A stretch of 64,000 nucleotides of DNA from Litoditis marina (GCA_964036275.1 OZ038437.1:16586090-16650089); one strand, 5' to 3'. Shown: positions 22,561-34,692, counted from the first letter of the stretch. Notes: generated by a model not told the origin, from the sequence alone. Program-made: numbers and translations.

Positions 22561-23586
22561 TCACTGCGGCGCGTCCGAGCAACTACACTCTCCCCAGAAA
22601 ATCACGGATAGGCCCGTTGAATTCTCCGGATACCCCGCGGCACTGAGAACATCGTGTGTCCCGTAGTCAAACTGAAACGTGTCGCCCCAGCCATCCGTCA
22701 ATTCGGCTTCACATTGGGGATCCGTCACTCCCAAGTAGAGGCCCTGGAAACAGGCTATTGTAATGAAGGCTGTTCTCAGGGTGAGCTCGTACAATGTATG
22801 TGACCCTTCACACACCATATTTGAAGTTTCATCCCATTGGTTTCTGGGTAAATAAAAATTGTGAATTACGGCGTGTTTCAAGATCAGAATACCAAGATGA
22901 TCTGGTTTTTTCCAGCAGGAATACACGTATGTGTGAGGAACTGTACTTCAATACTGGTGTCAATTTTAGAGGCATATAGTTCACATCACTCACACTATGC
23001 GTCCTACGGTTGAGAAGACCGGAGAACAACCTGGTTTCTCGTAAAGCTGGTGTATCCTACTTTTGATTGGACGCGTTGCGTGTCGCGCGGCGTTGTCATG
23101 AGAATGGCACGTGGACTGATCAAACTAATATACGAGTTATCTGTGCTGTCTGATCTTAATACAGTTGAAAGCGGCCAGAAACAAAACCTCTGCTCAAATT
23201 GTGTTCTGGTCTCCTTTAACCTACCAAACTCCCCAGACATGCGAAATTCTCCAGAATTCAAACTTCCCCTCTATTGAGAATGTTTTGAAACCCTTTTTGT
23301 GATGAAAAGTGAGTCATGTGCCTTCATTTAGACAGTTTTGTGGTCAAAACTAAATGGAACATGACACTACAGCGTATGATAAAGAACTCACTTCGTTCTG
23401 ACGCAGGGAAAAATCGTAACGACCGCCAGACTCGCAGGAAGCGTTGATTGGGTTTCCTTCCACGGAGTCATACTCGCTATTGTACCATCTCATGCAACGC
23501 TTGTTCTGCTCGCATATATCAGGCATGTCAGCCAACGCCGCACAAAACACAGAAGAAGTGAGAACCATGATCATGAGAAACTTCAT
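22561..23586 (-). CDS. Small secreted six-cysteine protein, intact member 1
   Basis: Two exons: 23392-23586 (65 codons) ends GAA|GTGAGT; 22561-22743 (60 codons) starts after TTTCCAG. Product 125 aa. Residues 1-19 form a signal peptide (MKFLMIMVLTSSVFCAALA) cut before DMPDIC. Mature cysteines at about 25, 31, 51, 76, 118 and 120 could form three disulfides. Motifs ICEQNKRC.RWYNS.YDS near the start, LGVTDPQC at the beginning of exon 2, C-terminal CSCSDAPQ. The ATG follows TTTTAGAC, a likely trans-splice acceptor; AATAAA lies about 20 nt past the stop. The paralogue at 26.3 kb is nearly identical in exon 1. Secreted role likely; function unknown and no named domain recognised. Confidence 0.8.
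22990..23235 (-). repeat. Dispersed repeat shared with 53.73-53.96 kb
   Basis: In the intron of the secreted gene. GTATACGAGTTATCTGTGCT-like words, CATGACAACGCCGCGCGACA and TTTCTCGTAAAGC recur in the opposite orientation in the lectin gene region. No ends resolved. Confidence 0.5.
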
Positions 23587-24904
23587 GTCTAAAACTGTAT
23601 GAATAAAATGTCTTATCTACAGCATGATTCGGCAAATCACTAGTATAAACTTCGAACTGTCAATTTGTAAGCCATTCTTGCTACAAGAAACTACTCGAAA
23701 TATTAAGTGAAAGATCAATACTGTAAGGGCTATAAGGTCCTATCCTGCGTCTCTTCAAATTCACGCCTCAGACGTTCAACTGAGATACAGGCATCTCGAA
23801 ATAGTAAACCAAACGATAATTATGAGATGGAATGAAAGTTATTTATGAAATGTAACTTAAACTGTGAAACGAATGAAAAACCTCGATATCTCGTCTTCTT
23901 TTATACGATAACATTTTGATTAAAATGTGTAATTCCATTATTCCAATGTATGCAATTGAAGAAATATGAAACATGTTGGGGCCAAAACAGACAAAGAACA
24001 ATGAAAACAGAACAATAATTTTGTTTGTTGAAACTTTGGAATTTCGTATGTAAGAATCGCGAGAAATGTCTCGAATTATATAATAATTGAAAGAATACTA
24101 GCAGGATATTTTGAAATTGAACTTTGAATTTGAAAAAGTAGAAATGTCCCGATTTACAATATATACAACGGTTACCTTCTTTTTCAATTCACCCAGCAAT
24201 TTGGATTTTCTTGAAGTTTAATTTCACGGTTTTTCGAGTTTCGAGAATTATCATCCTAACATATATCACTATCAGCCAGCATTTTTCTATCAACTCAACA
24301 TTTTCGGTCAAGATGGTGTGTATTGCTTTATCAAGCTGTTGTTATAGTGTGTCACCGTGGCTTGTTTTTGAAAACCATGAACTACGACGTGTATTGAGTG
24401 CAAACTACAATTCAGCTGTGACCGAATATTTGTAGTTTGATTTCGATAAAAGTCATAAGTTTCAGATTTCTGAGTGAAGAAACTGGACCAAACTACAAAC
24501 ACAGTGAGATAGAGCAGCATACAACGTATTCGCTTGCATTTAAGAGGGCCCACCCCATATTTTCATCTTCAAAAAATCTCGTTCGACAAGGTTATTGTTC
24601 GTTGTAAATACGGAATAGAAATCAGACATTGTGTATTTTTAGTATTTTAATGAATTTTTTCCTCATTAAGTGATGAAATTATCAACATTCGAGTTCAGGG
24701 ACCACAATATATTCACTGGTTGGAATACGCGACATTTATATTCCGTCTATGCGGAGAATATTTTTCTAACCTCATTGAAATTTACAACACAATACGTATT
24801 TGTCAAACAAGACCAATTCTTAAACACGGAGTCACGTTCTTCGAGAAATGCAAAGCAAACTTCGAACATAGAAGAAAAGAACACATACTTTATTGGTTTC
24901 CTTT

Positions 24905-25365
24905 AGGGGGGTTGAGGAATCGATTTGAATTAGAATTGAAATTGATATGAATTGAAAACCCATTCCTAATTATTGAATTGAATCGGATTGAAGTGGTTTT
25001 GTTTTGTTGAGAGAAAATCTGAATTGAATTGAATTTGTTTTTCTTGAGAATTGGTAAAAAGAATTGGAATTGGTCCGGAATTGATTCAGAATTGAAATTT
25101 CAAACGTGTGGAAAATGACATTTTCCTCTCTTGTTCTATCTTGTTCAAATGTAAGAACTTTTTTTACGAACTTTTTGCAGAAAAAATGCTCTAGGAATTG
25201 CAATTGGAATTGATTTTTTGAGAATTGGTCGGAATTGGAATTGAATTGGTTTTTTTTAAATGATGAAAGAATTTATTGCGGAATTTTCCGAGAATCGGTT
25301 GGAATTTGAACGGAATTGAGTTGATTTTCGGAATTGATTGACCAATCTAGTATCCTTGTATTCTA
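24905..25365. repeat. Degenerate GAATTG-rich array
   Basis: About 460 bp made largely of variants of GAATTGG/GAATTGA (for example GGAATTGATTCAGAATTGAA). It interrupts the duplicated block between TATTGGTTTCC and CTAACAAAACTTGC; the other copy is continuous there. Short-word, imperfect repetition without a fixed period. Confidence 0.65.
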
Positions 25366-25864
25366 ACAAAACTTGCATTCTCTGATTTCGTTCATTCGTT
25401 CATGGAAACATCAACCAACAAACTTATTGCAGTGATTTGGTGTTGAGTTGAACATTCAGAATACAATACATAGTAGCTCAGGTTGATCGCGATTGAACAC
25501 AGTTTTTCACAATGAAATTTGATGTGACACTCCAACTCAACCTTGTGCACACACAATGGGCTGTATATTCTCGAAATTAACCATGTTTCCGCACAACTAT
25601 GACTTTTAGGTCAACATATACAGCCTTTTGACCGATTCAAACAGTTTTTGATTGAAAACATTTGTCAATTAGAGAGGAATGGATTCTTTATTTGATGGCG
25701 AGAAATTCAGGCGATATCTGGCCGTCTTTTTTACACTGAAAAACTCATTTCTCTCCTTTGCCTCAATTTATAATAGTTTGGAATTGTTTTTGTAACGTAT
25801 ATTATTTTCTTAAAAGTCGCAACCTGATTGTAACGAACATCCTCTTCGAGTAAACTCGTTTGTG

Positions 25865-26220
25865 TTAGTCGTCGTTGTCGCTAACGGAAAAGTGGTAGGG
25901 TACTCAATTGCTCAATTGCATGTAGTATTATGTGCGCGTAACACGGTAACCATACCATACCCTTTTTCTCAATTTTTCCTGCATTTACCCATATGGAGTG
26001 TCACATACTATGTGGATGTCACGTGTTAAATCGCGAACAAATCTATTCTACTCTATACTGTAGATCTCACTATTCGCTGTGTACGACATATGTCTTCGAT
26101 TCCAAAGCTTTTCAGTTATGTGCTTTAATGACGGAGTGGTAAGCGCCCTGCTACGATTCTTTTGCTCGCAGGTTCGATTCCGGCGAGCGACAGAATTCAA
26201 TGAATTCGGCACTCACTATA
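25865..26220 (+). mobile_element. tRNA-like TATAGT element, copy 5, interrupted
   Basis: The left part (GTCGTCGTTGTCGCTAACGG) and the right part (from CTCACTATTCGCTGTGTACG to ACTCACTATA) are separated by about 145 bp of unrelated sequence. The A- and B-box words are intact (GGTTCGATTCCGGCGAG). Confidence 0.6.
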
Positions 26221-26342
26221 TTGCTAAATTACTTTTTCCCATCAACTCCCAGCGGTCTCTTGACGCTAAAAACATCTCCACACAACACCCAGTGAACAAA
26301 CAGAAAGGAAATTCCAATTTTCATTAAATAGGACAAAATATA

Positions 26343-27530
26343 TCACTGCGGCGCGTCCGAGCAACTACAGTCTCCTTGGACAACCACGAATTGGTATCCT
26401 GAATTCTCCGGCCAGCCCACGGCACTGAGCACGTCGTGTGTCCCGTAGTCAAACTGATATTTCTCGCCCCAGCTATTCGTCAGTTGGGCTACACATTGGG
26501 GATCCGTCACTCCCAAGTAGAGGGCCTGGAAACTGGCTATTGTAATGAAGGGTGTTCTCAGAGTTTAGTCGTCGCCAACGGAAAAGCGGGAGGGTACTGT
26601 TAATCTCACTTTCGGCTGTGTATGGACACATCTGTCCGATTCCAACACTTGTCAATCATCCGCTCTTATAGCTTATTGGGTTGCCGCCTGGCCTACGAAT
26701 CTTTTGCTCGCAGGTTCGATTCCAGCGAGGGACAACAATTCATAAATTCGGCACGCCCTATAGGCTCGTACAATGTATGTGGCCCTGTCACACCATTTTT
26801 ATAGTTTGATCCTATTGGTTTCTGGGTAAATAACATTCGTAAATTATGACGTGTTTTGAGATCAGAATACCAAGATGATCTGATTTCTTTCAGCAGGAAA
26901 AGACCACAGTTGAGTGGTTCGAACTCGCAAATTGATATAATTTACCAATGTCGACCGAAATTTGACTGCTCGAACTAAAAACACAGTTGGATATACCGTC
27001 ATACTAGCTTGGGAATGGGCCAACTCTATGAATCCTCGACGAGAGAGTGCGTTAATCAGATAGACGCAGAGTGTGTCACATTGTATCGCTTGTGTGAGTA
27101 AGTGTACTCCAAAACTGGTGTCAGTTTTAGAGGCATAGCTCACATCACTCACACTATGCGTCCTAGGGTAAACCTTCCGAAAGACATGCAAAAAACTTCA
27201 AAATTCAAACCCCTCTATTGGGTATGTTTTGAAACACGTTTTGTGATGAAAAGTCAGTCATGTACCATTATTTAGACAGTTTTTTCGTCTAAACCAAATG
27301 AAACATGACACTAGAGCGTACGATAGGGAACTCACTTCTTTCAGATGCAGGGAAAAATAGTAACGACCGCCAGAAGAGCAAAAAGCGTTGACTGGGTTTC
27401 CTCTCACGGAGTCATACTTGCTATTGTACCATTTAATGCAACGCTTGTTCTGCTCGCATATATCAGGCATGTCAGCCAACGCCGCACAAAACACAGAAGA
27501 AGTGAGAACCATGATTATGAGAAACTTCAT
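26343..27530 (-). CDS. Small secreted six-cysteine protein, intact member 2
   Basis: Two exons: 27336-27530 (65 codons, GAA|GTGAGT) and 26343-26525 (60 codons, after TTTCCAG). Product 125 aa. Signal peptide MKFLIIMVLTSSVFCAALA; mature part begins DMPDICEQNKRCIKWYNS; exon 2 begins ALYLGVTDPQCVAQL and ends QGDCSCSDAPQ. All six mature cysteines of the sister gene are kept. The ATG is preceded by TTGCAGAC (trans-splice type). The 810-bp intron holds a tRNA-like element next to the acceptor. Arose by duplication of the 22.6 kb gene or the reverse. Function unknown; both intact copies look expressible. Confidence 0.8.
26564..26762 (+). mobile_element. tRNA-like TATAGT element, copy 6
   Basis: TAGTCGTCGCCAACGGAAAA to CACGCCCTATA. 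B-box word GGTTCGATTCCAGCGAG; the A-box region is altered (GCTTATTGGGTTGCCGC). Inside the intron of the secreted gene, on the opposite strand. Confidence 0.65.
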
Positions 27531-27554
27531 GTCTGCAACAGTATGAAATCAATT

Positions 27555-28220
27555 ATCGCTCTAAGACTAATTCGGCGAATTACTAGTATGAACTTTCATC
27601 TGTTAGTTTTTTTGACATTCTTGCTACGAGAAACTACTCGAAATATCAAATGATCAATACTGTAAGGTCAATACTGTAAGGGCTATAAGTTCCTATCCTG
27701 CGTCTCATCAAACACACGCTATTTCTCTGCTCAGACGTACAAGGTACTGAGGTACAAGTATCTCAAAGTAGTAAACGGAATGATAAAATCGAATGGAAAT
27801 AATTCAAGAAATGTATATCTCGTCTCCTTTCATATGATACCATTTTGATTGAAATGACTAATTCTATTATTCCAATGTATGAAATTGAGAAAATATGGAA
27901 CCAGTCAGAATCAAAACAGACAGAAAGAACAATGAAAAATGGGAAAACAATTTTTTTTTGTTGAAACTCTGGAATTTCGTCTGGAAGAATCGCGAAAAAT
28001 AACTCTAATTATGTAACAATTGACAAACATACTTTCTCAAGAATCAAACTACAAACACAGCAGGATATAACTTACACTGTATACGCTTGTTTTATGAATG
28101 GTTAACCCCATATTAACATCTTCAATAGACATCGTTCCACTAGTGGAGACCAACTTCGCGAGAGAGTGCACAAAACGAGAGACGTAGGTTGTGATCACGG
28201 TGCCGGGTTACTGTAGTCTT
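27555..28220. other. Duplicated 5' flank of the secreted family; no further gene
   Basis: Shares TACTCGAAATAT, CCTATCCTGCGTCTC and TTGTTGAAACT with the flanks at 17.4 and 23.7 kb. Nothing else supported. Confidence 0.4.
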
Positions 28221-28583
28221 CAATGATCTCTCCATCATATATGTTTCATGATGTTTCATTGAGTATAGTATTAACGACTGGACATTTTGATTATATACCA
28301 TTAGGTATGACGTTTCATTTCAATTGCTGGTTTGTGTGGTTACTCATGACGTTTATTGAAATTGTGCAACATTCCATTTCGGTTTTTGATGTGAACCTAT
28401 TTGCGTCGATAAAATCGTGTTTCAGAGTTGTTATTATTGTACTCACCCGTACGTAACTTGTTAGCTTTCTCGTTACCTTTGACGTTCACCGAAAACGCAA
28501 ATATGTAACAGCCGCCAATTTCAAATTATTTTGAAGCCACGCGCACTGATTTGACAATTGTGTACATGAATGTGTATCTACGT

Positions 28584-28705
28584 AGGTGTGTTACGATTCC
28601 ATGGCGATTTGATTTGCAAAAGTTGTTTATCTCTTAACTACGTGCCTTTAACCTCCACTCAGAAAATTTGTAGTCAATTTGCCTGCAACTTTTGTAGTGG
28701 CCTTT
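28584..28705 (+). promoter_or_regulatory. Upstream block of receptor gene 1, present three times
   Basis: GTGTGTTACGATTCCATGGC, then CAAAAGTTGTTTAT and AGAAAATTTGTAGTC, recur at 34.90-35.01 kb and, weaker, 36.39-36.49 kb, each about 0.4-0.5 kb before a copy of receptor exon 1. Followed by GAGAGAGTGT...GAGACGCAGAC. The spacing suggests a duplicated promoter region; no factor site can be named. Confidence 0.4.
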
Positions 28706-29149
28706 TAACCAATGACGAGAGAGTGTGGGATTTGGAGAGACGCAGACAAAATTCTCGTTACTCTTTAAATTGTAGCTGCCCACTCCCTTCGCACGAGAAA
28801 TGTTTGTTAACAAGAGAATGCTGGCCGAGTGAGAACGAAAACTTATTCTTACATTTAGATGTGTTCTCATTTTGGTGAAGAAGAAACTCTTTACATTATA
28901 CCCATGTCTCTGCCAAGCTGTTTCGAGGACATACTGGAACCACTTCAACGCTATTGTTGGATTAGACGGAAAATTAACTCGTAAACTTTATAACTTGATG
29001 TGTACTGCAATCTTTCCTCCACTGTGTTACATTTTCGTTGCAGCTCGAGTATTCTGGAAATTACGATCGTATAATTGATATTGTTGACAGATTGTTGAGA
29101 GATATTCATAACTACATTTTTTACAACTGTTCTCTGAATTTTTCCAGAA

Positions 29150-32100
29150 ATGAACCAGTCACTACCGTCCAACTATCCCTCTACTTTTGTCATAATGATG
29201 CATTGCACAACTTTCACGTTTCCTGTATACGTGTTCAGTTTTTATTGTGTGATGTACAAGTCGCCAAAACTGATAACTGTTACCTACAAGCGACTGTTGT
29301 TGGTATACGTCTTTTAGTGAGTTTTCCTCAGTCTTTCAGTTCTATTTTCTCCCAGGTTTTTATTATTAGAAAGGCAGTTTAGGTTTGGACCTTATACATT
29401 TCACGACATTTTTTTTAGTATTTTCGTTTTTCTTTCAATTTTGAGGTTCTGATAACACTTTTCACAACAACTTTGATGAGACAGCGGAACCAGCACAGTA
29501 AAGATAGTGAGAATTACCATACACTAAAATTCGATAGAATAGTTACTTGAAGTTAGCATTCTAATGACGCATTGTGCACTTTGTCATTACACGTTTCTGA
29601 GTTCTGCTGTGTTTAACATGTTTCACATGACTGTGCAATTGACTAACAGAACGAGAGATTCGTTTTTGAAACTTGATATACGCCATTTTTTACGATTTCG
29701 ACTGAAAAAAAACAACGATAACGAACTACAAACAACAAACACAACGGACTAGAGCAAAGTTCACCGTCTTGACTTATTTTCCAAACATAAAAGACTGTAG
29801 GTGAACGTACACATCATAAGGTGAGGTATGTAGTATACTAAAAAAATCGGTTTCTCACGAACACGTTATATTTTTAGTCAATTGCACAGTCACGTAAAAC
29901 ATGTTAAACACAGTATAACTCAGGGATTTGCAACGACAAAATGCACGATGCCTCATTAGAATGATAACTCTACGTGCTAATTCGATTTACATCTAGTATA
30001 GACTTACATCTTGAGTGGGTGACGGTCAAGCTCAAAGGCATTAAGCTACAACCTATAACTCAAGTTTAAACATCAACAGAAAGTTTAAAGTATCATAATG
30101 GATTGTTTATAGGAATAAACTATCTTTGTGGAAGTTCGGAGAGAAACAACTCATACAGTTTTGAATATAAGACATCCGCTCAATGTGTTCAAGGTTAATC
30201 GTCACTCACTCCATGCTTTCCAGCTCGAGTGCTCTGGACATAACATTTGGGTCATTATTTACTCCAGTTTTGTTGATTCCTGTAGTTGGGGGCTATGGGT
30301 GTGGATTATATACCTATCTGAACTTACCATTCGAGATACAATTGTATGTTGCGATGCCTTTTTACACTGGTGAGTGAAGGAAGGACAAAAGTTACATTGT
30401 TAACCTATCAGTAATTGGGAGCATCATAGATGACACGGAGGCCGTTACGTATGCTTCTGTGAAAAGTACAGGGAGCAAATTGGAAAGGGCTTCAAAACAT
30501 GCTTAAAACGAGTTTGGGAGAATTCAAGGCAATTTTCTGTTAATAACTTGGGTTTACTTAATAATAACCGTAAAGTTCAGGCTGATTTTTCACTCGACTC
30601 GGAAATTTTTGAAGTGCCGAAATTTTCCGAAATTTCGATCTCGATTAACAACCCTCAAATAATGCGTTTCGATTGCAGGCTGCATATTTTCCGTTGTCCA
30701 GTGCTTTCATTTTCGTTTCAACAATATTCTGCCCATAGATAGTTGGATGAAAGTCAAAGAAAAGTATATAGTTCTGCTTTACATCTTTCTACAATGTTTA
30801 ACCACAATAGGGTTCTGTATGATCGTTCATCATTTGCTTCAATTGGACCCACAGGGAACGAGAGCAAGACTAGCGCAGGTGGGACAAGTTATACGTCGGA
30901 GGACCACTATTGTATTGTAGTTTGACGTATTGATTTGCCAACTGTTGTTCAAAATGCACTATGATGAACTAAGAAAACATCAGAGTTCAATGAAATTGTC
31001 GTGTAATTGGCTCATTCGTTGCCCACAAAAAAGCGGGAGGGTACTGTATATCTCACTTTTCGCTGTGTATTCCTACATGCCTTCGATTCCAAAGCTGGCC
31101 GATTATGTGATTCTAGCGCAGTGGTTAGCGCCCGCTACAAACTTCTGCTCTCGGGTTCGATTCCGGCGAGAGACCGAAATTTATAAGTTTGGCCCTAGCT
31201 ATACCGTAGGCTCGTGTCTGTACACTGATTTCAATTTCAAAACAAATTATTCAGGAATTTCCCCAGTTCAAGGTAGAACTGTATTTCTACCGAAGCATCG
31301 CTATTGACGTGGAACACCCATTGATGGTTTTTGTGTTGTACTTTGTGACATTCACTTTCGCCCTCCTAGTAGCTGCTGGGTTATTCTGGATACTATACAC
31401 ATTCCACATTATGAATCAGCGGAAAAATGAAATGTCTCAAAATACGCTCAGCATGAAACGACATTTTCTGGTAGCGCTATTGGTGCAGGTACGGTTTTAT
31501 GCAGACCCATTTGAATTTTTTTTTTTCATTTTTCGGTATTCACTAAATGTGTGATGTTCCTGAGCAAGTTCCTACACAGATAACTTAAAAAAGTAGCAGC
31601 TCATACTTTGGAAATCTGTACTTGAGAACTCAAACGAAAGTTTCTGTTTCACTTCGCTAGGTAATTTGCATTTACTTCGATACCTCGTTTTTAATTGAAA
31701 AATGAACTTGTAGACTCTGGTTCATGGGGTCATTCTTGGTGGCACAGGCGCTATATTGTATGGACAGTTTCATCTGAAACTGGTTAATCGAGGTTGGTTT
31801 TAAAGAAAATGAAAAGAGCACGTGAACTTTACACGTGCGTTTGAGCGTGAGCGCGTCATATGTGAGCAAACATTGTAGTTCGCACCAGCAAACAGCGCGC
31901 ACGACAGGACTCACATTAAACTACAAAGACAGCAGGATACACACAGTTCCAAATGTCGTGAATTTGCATTCATCCCTGATTTGGACCATCAAATGAACTA
32001 TTTGTCGTAGCATTTGTTTTACTTTCTCTGGTTTTTTGGGTTGTTTCAATATGGATTTCAGACCTCACAAATGGTGCTGTTTTCGTTCTCTCTCTACATG

Positions 32101-32592
32101 GTTCCGTTGTTTTGGTGGTTCAGTTGATTATCACTCGCCCATACAGAAAGTTCTGTCTCCATTGTTTAAAGAGGTATACAGTTTTCAAATTTTACACTTA
32201 GGAAGATTTGAATGAACCATTCAGTTGTTGGATTTAGTTATCATTTTGCTCGAGTTCTTTAAACGGAACACAGGCCGGAAACTGTTAAGTAATTGTAAAG
32301 ACAACATTTTGTATGTTTGGGGTTGACCAGGAGTTCCAGGCGGTTTTTGAACCACATAGGTGGGCGAAGCTCAACAATTCGGTTCTGGCTATTAGGTCAT
32401 TCCAAACAGCACAAAACATTTTGTTTCATAATGAACTCAGTTATACAGTATGACTCCACTTCTGGTTACAGAATGCGACATCCGACCACGAGAATGAATG
32501 ACAGTTCCACTGGTGTCTCAGTTTTTCACTCAACTCAAATACAGACTCCCATTCGGAACACCAGTATTATGGCCATAGGAAACAGGGCTTAG
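29150..32592 (+). CDS. Srh-type seven-transmembrane chemoreceptor 1
   Basis: Seven exons, 352 aa: 29150-29316, 30224-30369, 30679-30878, 31255-31488, 31714-31792, 32062-32173, 32472-32592; all phases match and all junctions are GT-AG. The ATG lies two bases behind TTTCCAG, a trans-splice type acceptor. Seven hydrophobic segments are visible: residues about 13-36, 57-85, 92-112, 130-155, 195-222, 240-263 and 275-295. Family marks: SSALDITFGSLFTP after TM1, GGYGCGLYTYLNLPFEIQLY, MKRHFLVALLVQ before TM6, and HGSVVLVVQLIITRPYRKFC in TM7, matching the Srh pattern of nematode chemoreceptors (Str superfamily). Expected in sensory-neuron cilia membranes; ligand unknown. Introns hold two opposed copies of the 110-bp repeat and a tRNA-like element. 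Confidence 0.85.
29541..29647 (-). repeat. 110-bp dispersed repeat, copy 2
   Basis: Ends GACTGTGCAATTGACTAAC. In intron 1 of receptor 1, inverted relative to copy 3. Confidence 0.6.
29875..29985 (+). repeat. 110-bp dispersed repeat, copy 3
   Basis: Starts TAGTCAATTGCACAGTCACG. With copy 2 it forms an inverted pair 230 bp apart within intron 1, able to pair in the pre-mRNA. Confidence 0.6.
31015..31205 (+). mobile_element. tRNA-like TATAGT element, copy 7
   Basis: In intron 3 of receptor 1, same strand. AGCGCAGTGGTTAGCGCC and GGTTCGATTCCGGCGAGAG are both intact; the left end is diverged (TTCGTTGCCCACAAAAAAGC). Confidence 0.7.
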
Positions 32593-32761
32593 AACTCTTC
32601 AATGATATTCAGAAAGTTTATATTATTCATTCAACGAACAATTGTAATTTAGATGTAATTACACAAGTTGTTCAACGCAATCAGTAACAAATTTGATTCC
32701 CGAATTTCCATCAAAATGCAACGTTCCTGAACGATAAACACAGTCGGCCGGTATAGCAGCT

Positions 32762-33205
32762 TATAGTGAGTGCAAACTTTTTTCTGTCTCTCGCCAGACT
32801 TCTGTCTCGCGCCGCAATCGAACCTGCGAGCAAAAGTTTCGTGGCAGGGTGCTAACCGCTGCGCTATTATAGTTCCATTCATCCCCACTGAGACCTCGGC
32901 AACGTGCCAACAAAATTTAGAGGGGGCATTTCACCGTGTTAATGTTATTCAAAACACTTAAAGTTTTCTGAGCGACAGTCATTTTTTCTTGCAATGCGTG
33001 GATGAAAACTATATTCATGAAATATACTATTTTCTTGAAATACATGCATTCGAAGTTTTATTGGCACGCTGCCAAGGTCTCACTGGAAAAGGCGAGAGCT
33101 ATAGAACACATGAAAGGTTATCTCTAGTATCGGAGATATGTGTGCGTAGACAGAGAAAATTGAGATATACAGTACCCTCCCGCCTCTCCGTTGGCGACGA
33201 CTATA
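32762..33205 (-). mobile_element. tRNA-like TATAGT element, copy 8, split by a nested element
   Basis: The tRNA-like half (32762-32876: TATAGTGAGTGC to GCTAACCGCTGCGCTATTAT) and the other half (33131-33205: ATCGGAGATATGTGTGCG to GACGACTATA) are two parts of one element separated by about 250 bp. The separator has its own inverted ends. The original insertion site and order are clear from the intact copies. Confidence 0.65.
32877..33115. mobile_element. Element with CACTGAGACC..GGCA.CGTGCCAA ends, nested
   Basis: Left end CACTGAGACCTCGGCAACGT, right end TGCCAAGGTCTCACTGGAAA: imperfect inverted repeats of about 28 bp, inserted in the tRNA-like element. Similar ends are at 53.09-53.28 kb (CCACTGAGACTTGGCA ... 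TTGCCAATGGGTCTCGGTGG) and a single one at 13.31 kb. Confidence 0.6.
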
Positions 33206-33456
33206 CTCCGAGTCCTAAAAACCTGGACGAGACAGTGCCCCAGGGAAAGAGACGCAGACTATGTCGTACTGTCGAAGTAAGTACACACGATGGGTCGCTT
33301 ATCTACGCCGTCTTTCTAGTTTCATCCCGTTGCATCTTGAACGAAAGCGATAAATTATATTCGTGTATAGAGTTAAAACTACAGTTCTTTGCACCAGTCA
33401 GCGGTCAGGCAGCGCATCAAAGTCATGAACTCAAAGATCGATCACATGCAGTTTCG

Positions 33457-33623
33457 TATAGTCGTTGCCAACGGAAAGGCCGAGAGGTACTGTATGGCTC
33501 AATTTTCGCTGTTTACAGACACTTGCCTACGGTTTCAAAGCTTTTAGGTGATGCCCTCTCGTAGCGCAGTAGTTAACGCCTGACTACAAATCTTTTGCGC
33601 GCAGGTTCGATGCCGCTGAGATA
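33457..33623 (+). mobile_element. tRNA-like TATAGT element, copy 9, right end missing
   Basis: TATAGTCGTTGCCAACGGAA at the left; AGCGCAGTAGTTAACGCC and GGTTCGATGCCGCTGAG inside. The ATTT...ACTATA end is absent. Confidence 0.6.
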
Positions 33624-34692
33624 CCAAACTGGAGAAATGCAGAATGGAATAAGTGTGAAGGGACTAGGAATGCTGTAGTACACGTATTTAATTATATACA
33701 TTTTGTGATGTTTAATTGTCATTCCATTGGATATTATATTTAGTCATGATCTGCTAATTGTATACCATTATGCATTACATTTCAGCGTAACCGTTGATTT
33801 ATTTGAGATACTCACGAAAATTACAGCAAGTTATTTGTGTTTTGGTTGTTGAATATCCTCACCAGTTCTTGCTATTAATAAAGTGTTTTGTAATGTTATG
33901 GTTGGTAATCATTTTTCGGTTTGCTGTTTGTCATTACGCATGTTTCCCGTGCAATTCGTGCAATGTTTCGAGAATACTGTTATTATAATTACTGTATACT
34001 GTGACATGTTGTTATTTGTGACTTTTCAGTTGCGTCAAAGTTCCTAATCACCACACCACGCATTTTTTTCACTTTGTTCTCAATTGATACCTATTATTAA
34101 AACTCCAATCAACCGTTAACCTTTTCTGCAGCAGATGTATATTTAACTTTGAAACATCTGGTGCGGAAGTAACCTGTTCAACAGTGAAAGTTCGCACAGA
34201 TTTTCTCATCTCTGCAAACGTTTCCAGCCTACAAAACCAAATTGTTTCTACATGCAGTTCATGATGTATACAACACTCCAGAACCAATAATACCATATAT
34301 CCCAAACTTATTTACTCAATTCGTCTACTATTAAAAATTTAGTTCTAGTTTCTACCGGTAAAACTCCGTTTTTCCCGTTTGGCTACAGTTTTTTCGCTCA
34401 CCTCTCTGTTCAACAACAGCTCACGAACATGCGAACCAACCACTGGCTTTTTATCATTTCAACACTATCGGTAATAGAGGATTTGAACCCAATACAAAAT
34501 TTCTCAGCCTCTCCGACATCGTTCACGTAATCAAAGGGATCAAAATTTCTGAAAAGTTATGAGATCTTACTGTAGGAGTTTCAGTGGGTATGAAAAAAGC
34601 TATACCTAAAAAGGACTACGTATGCAACTACTTTCGTGGCGGCTCAGAAGGATAATTTTCGATAGTCGCAATTATACTAGAAGCTAATTGGA

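Larger units (their letters stand above)
19391..23590. repeat. Segmental duplication, copy 1 (contains intact secreted gene)
   Basis: Collinear with 24272-27540: both start GCCAGCATTTTTCTATCAAC and end with an intact two-exon secreted gene. Copy 1 carries three insertions that copy 2 lacks: 19624-20077, about 20729-21815, and 21928-22117. Copy 2 carries two of its own. Alignment by eye; boundaries approximate. Confidence 0.7.
24272..27540. repeat. Segmental duplication, copy 2
   Basis: Counterpart of 19391-23590. It lacks that copy's three insertions and so shows their empty sites, but has its own insertions at about 24905-25365 (GAATTG-rich) and 25905-26050 (inside a tRNA-like element). Confidence 0.7.

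Noticed and set aside
32989..33564. 191-codon open frame, the longest in the window
   Set aside because: It runs through the nested element, half of a tRNA-like element and a dispersed repeat; no coding signature.
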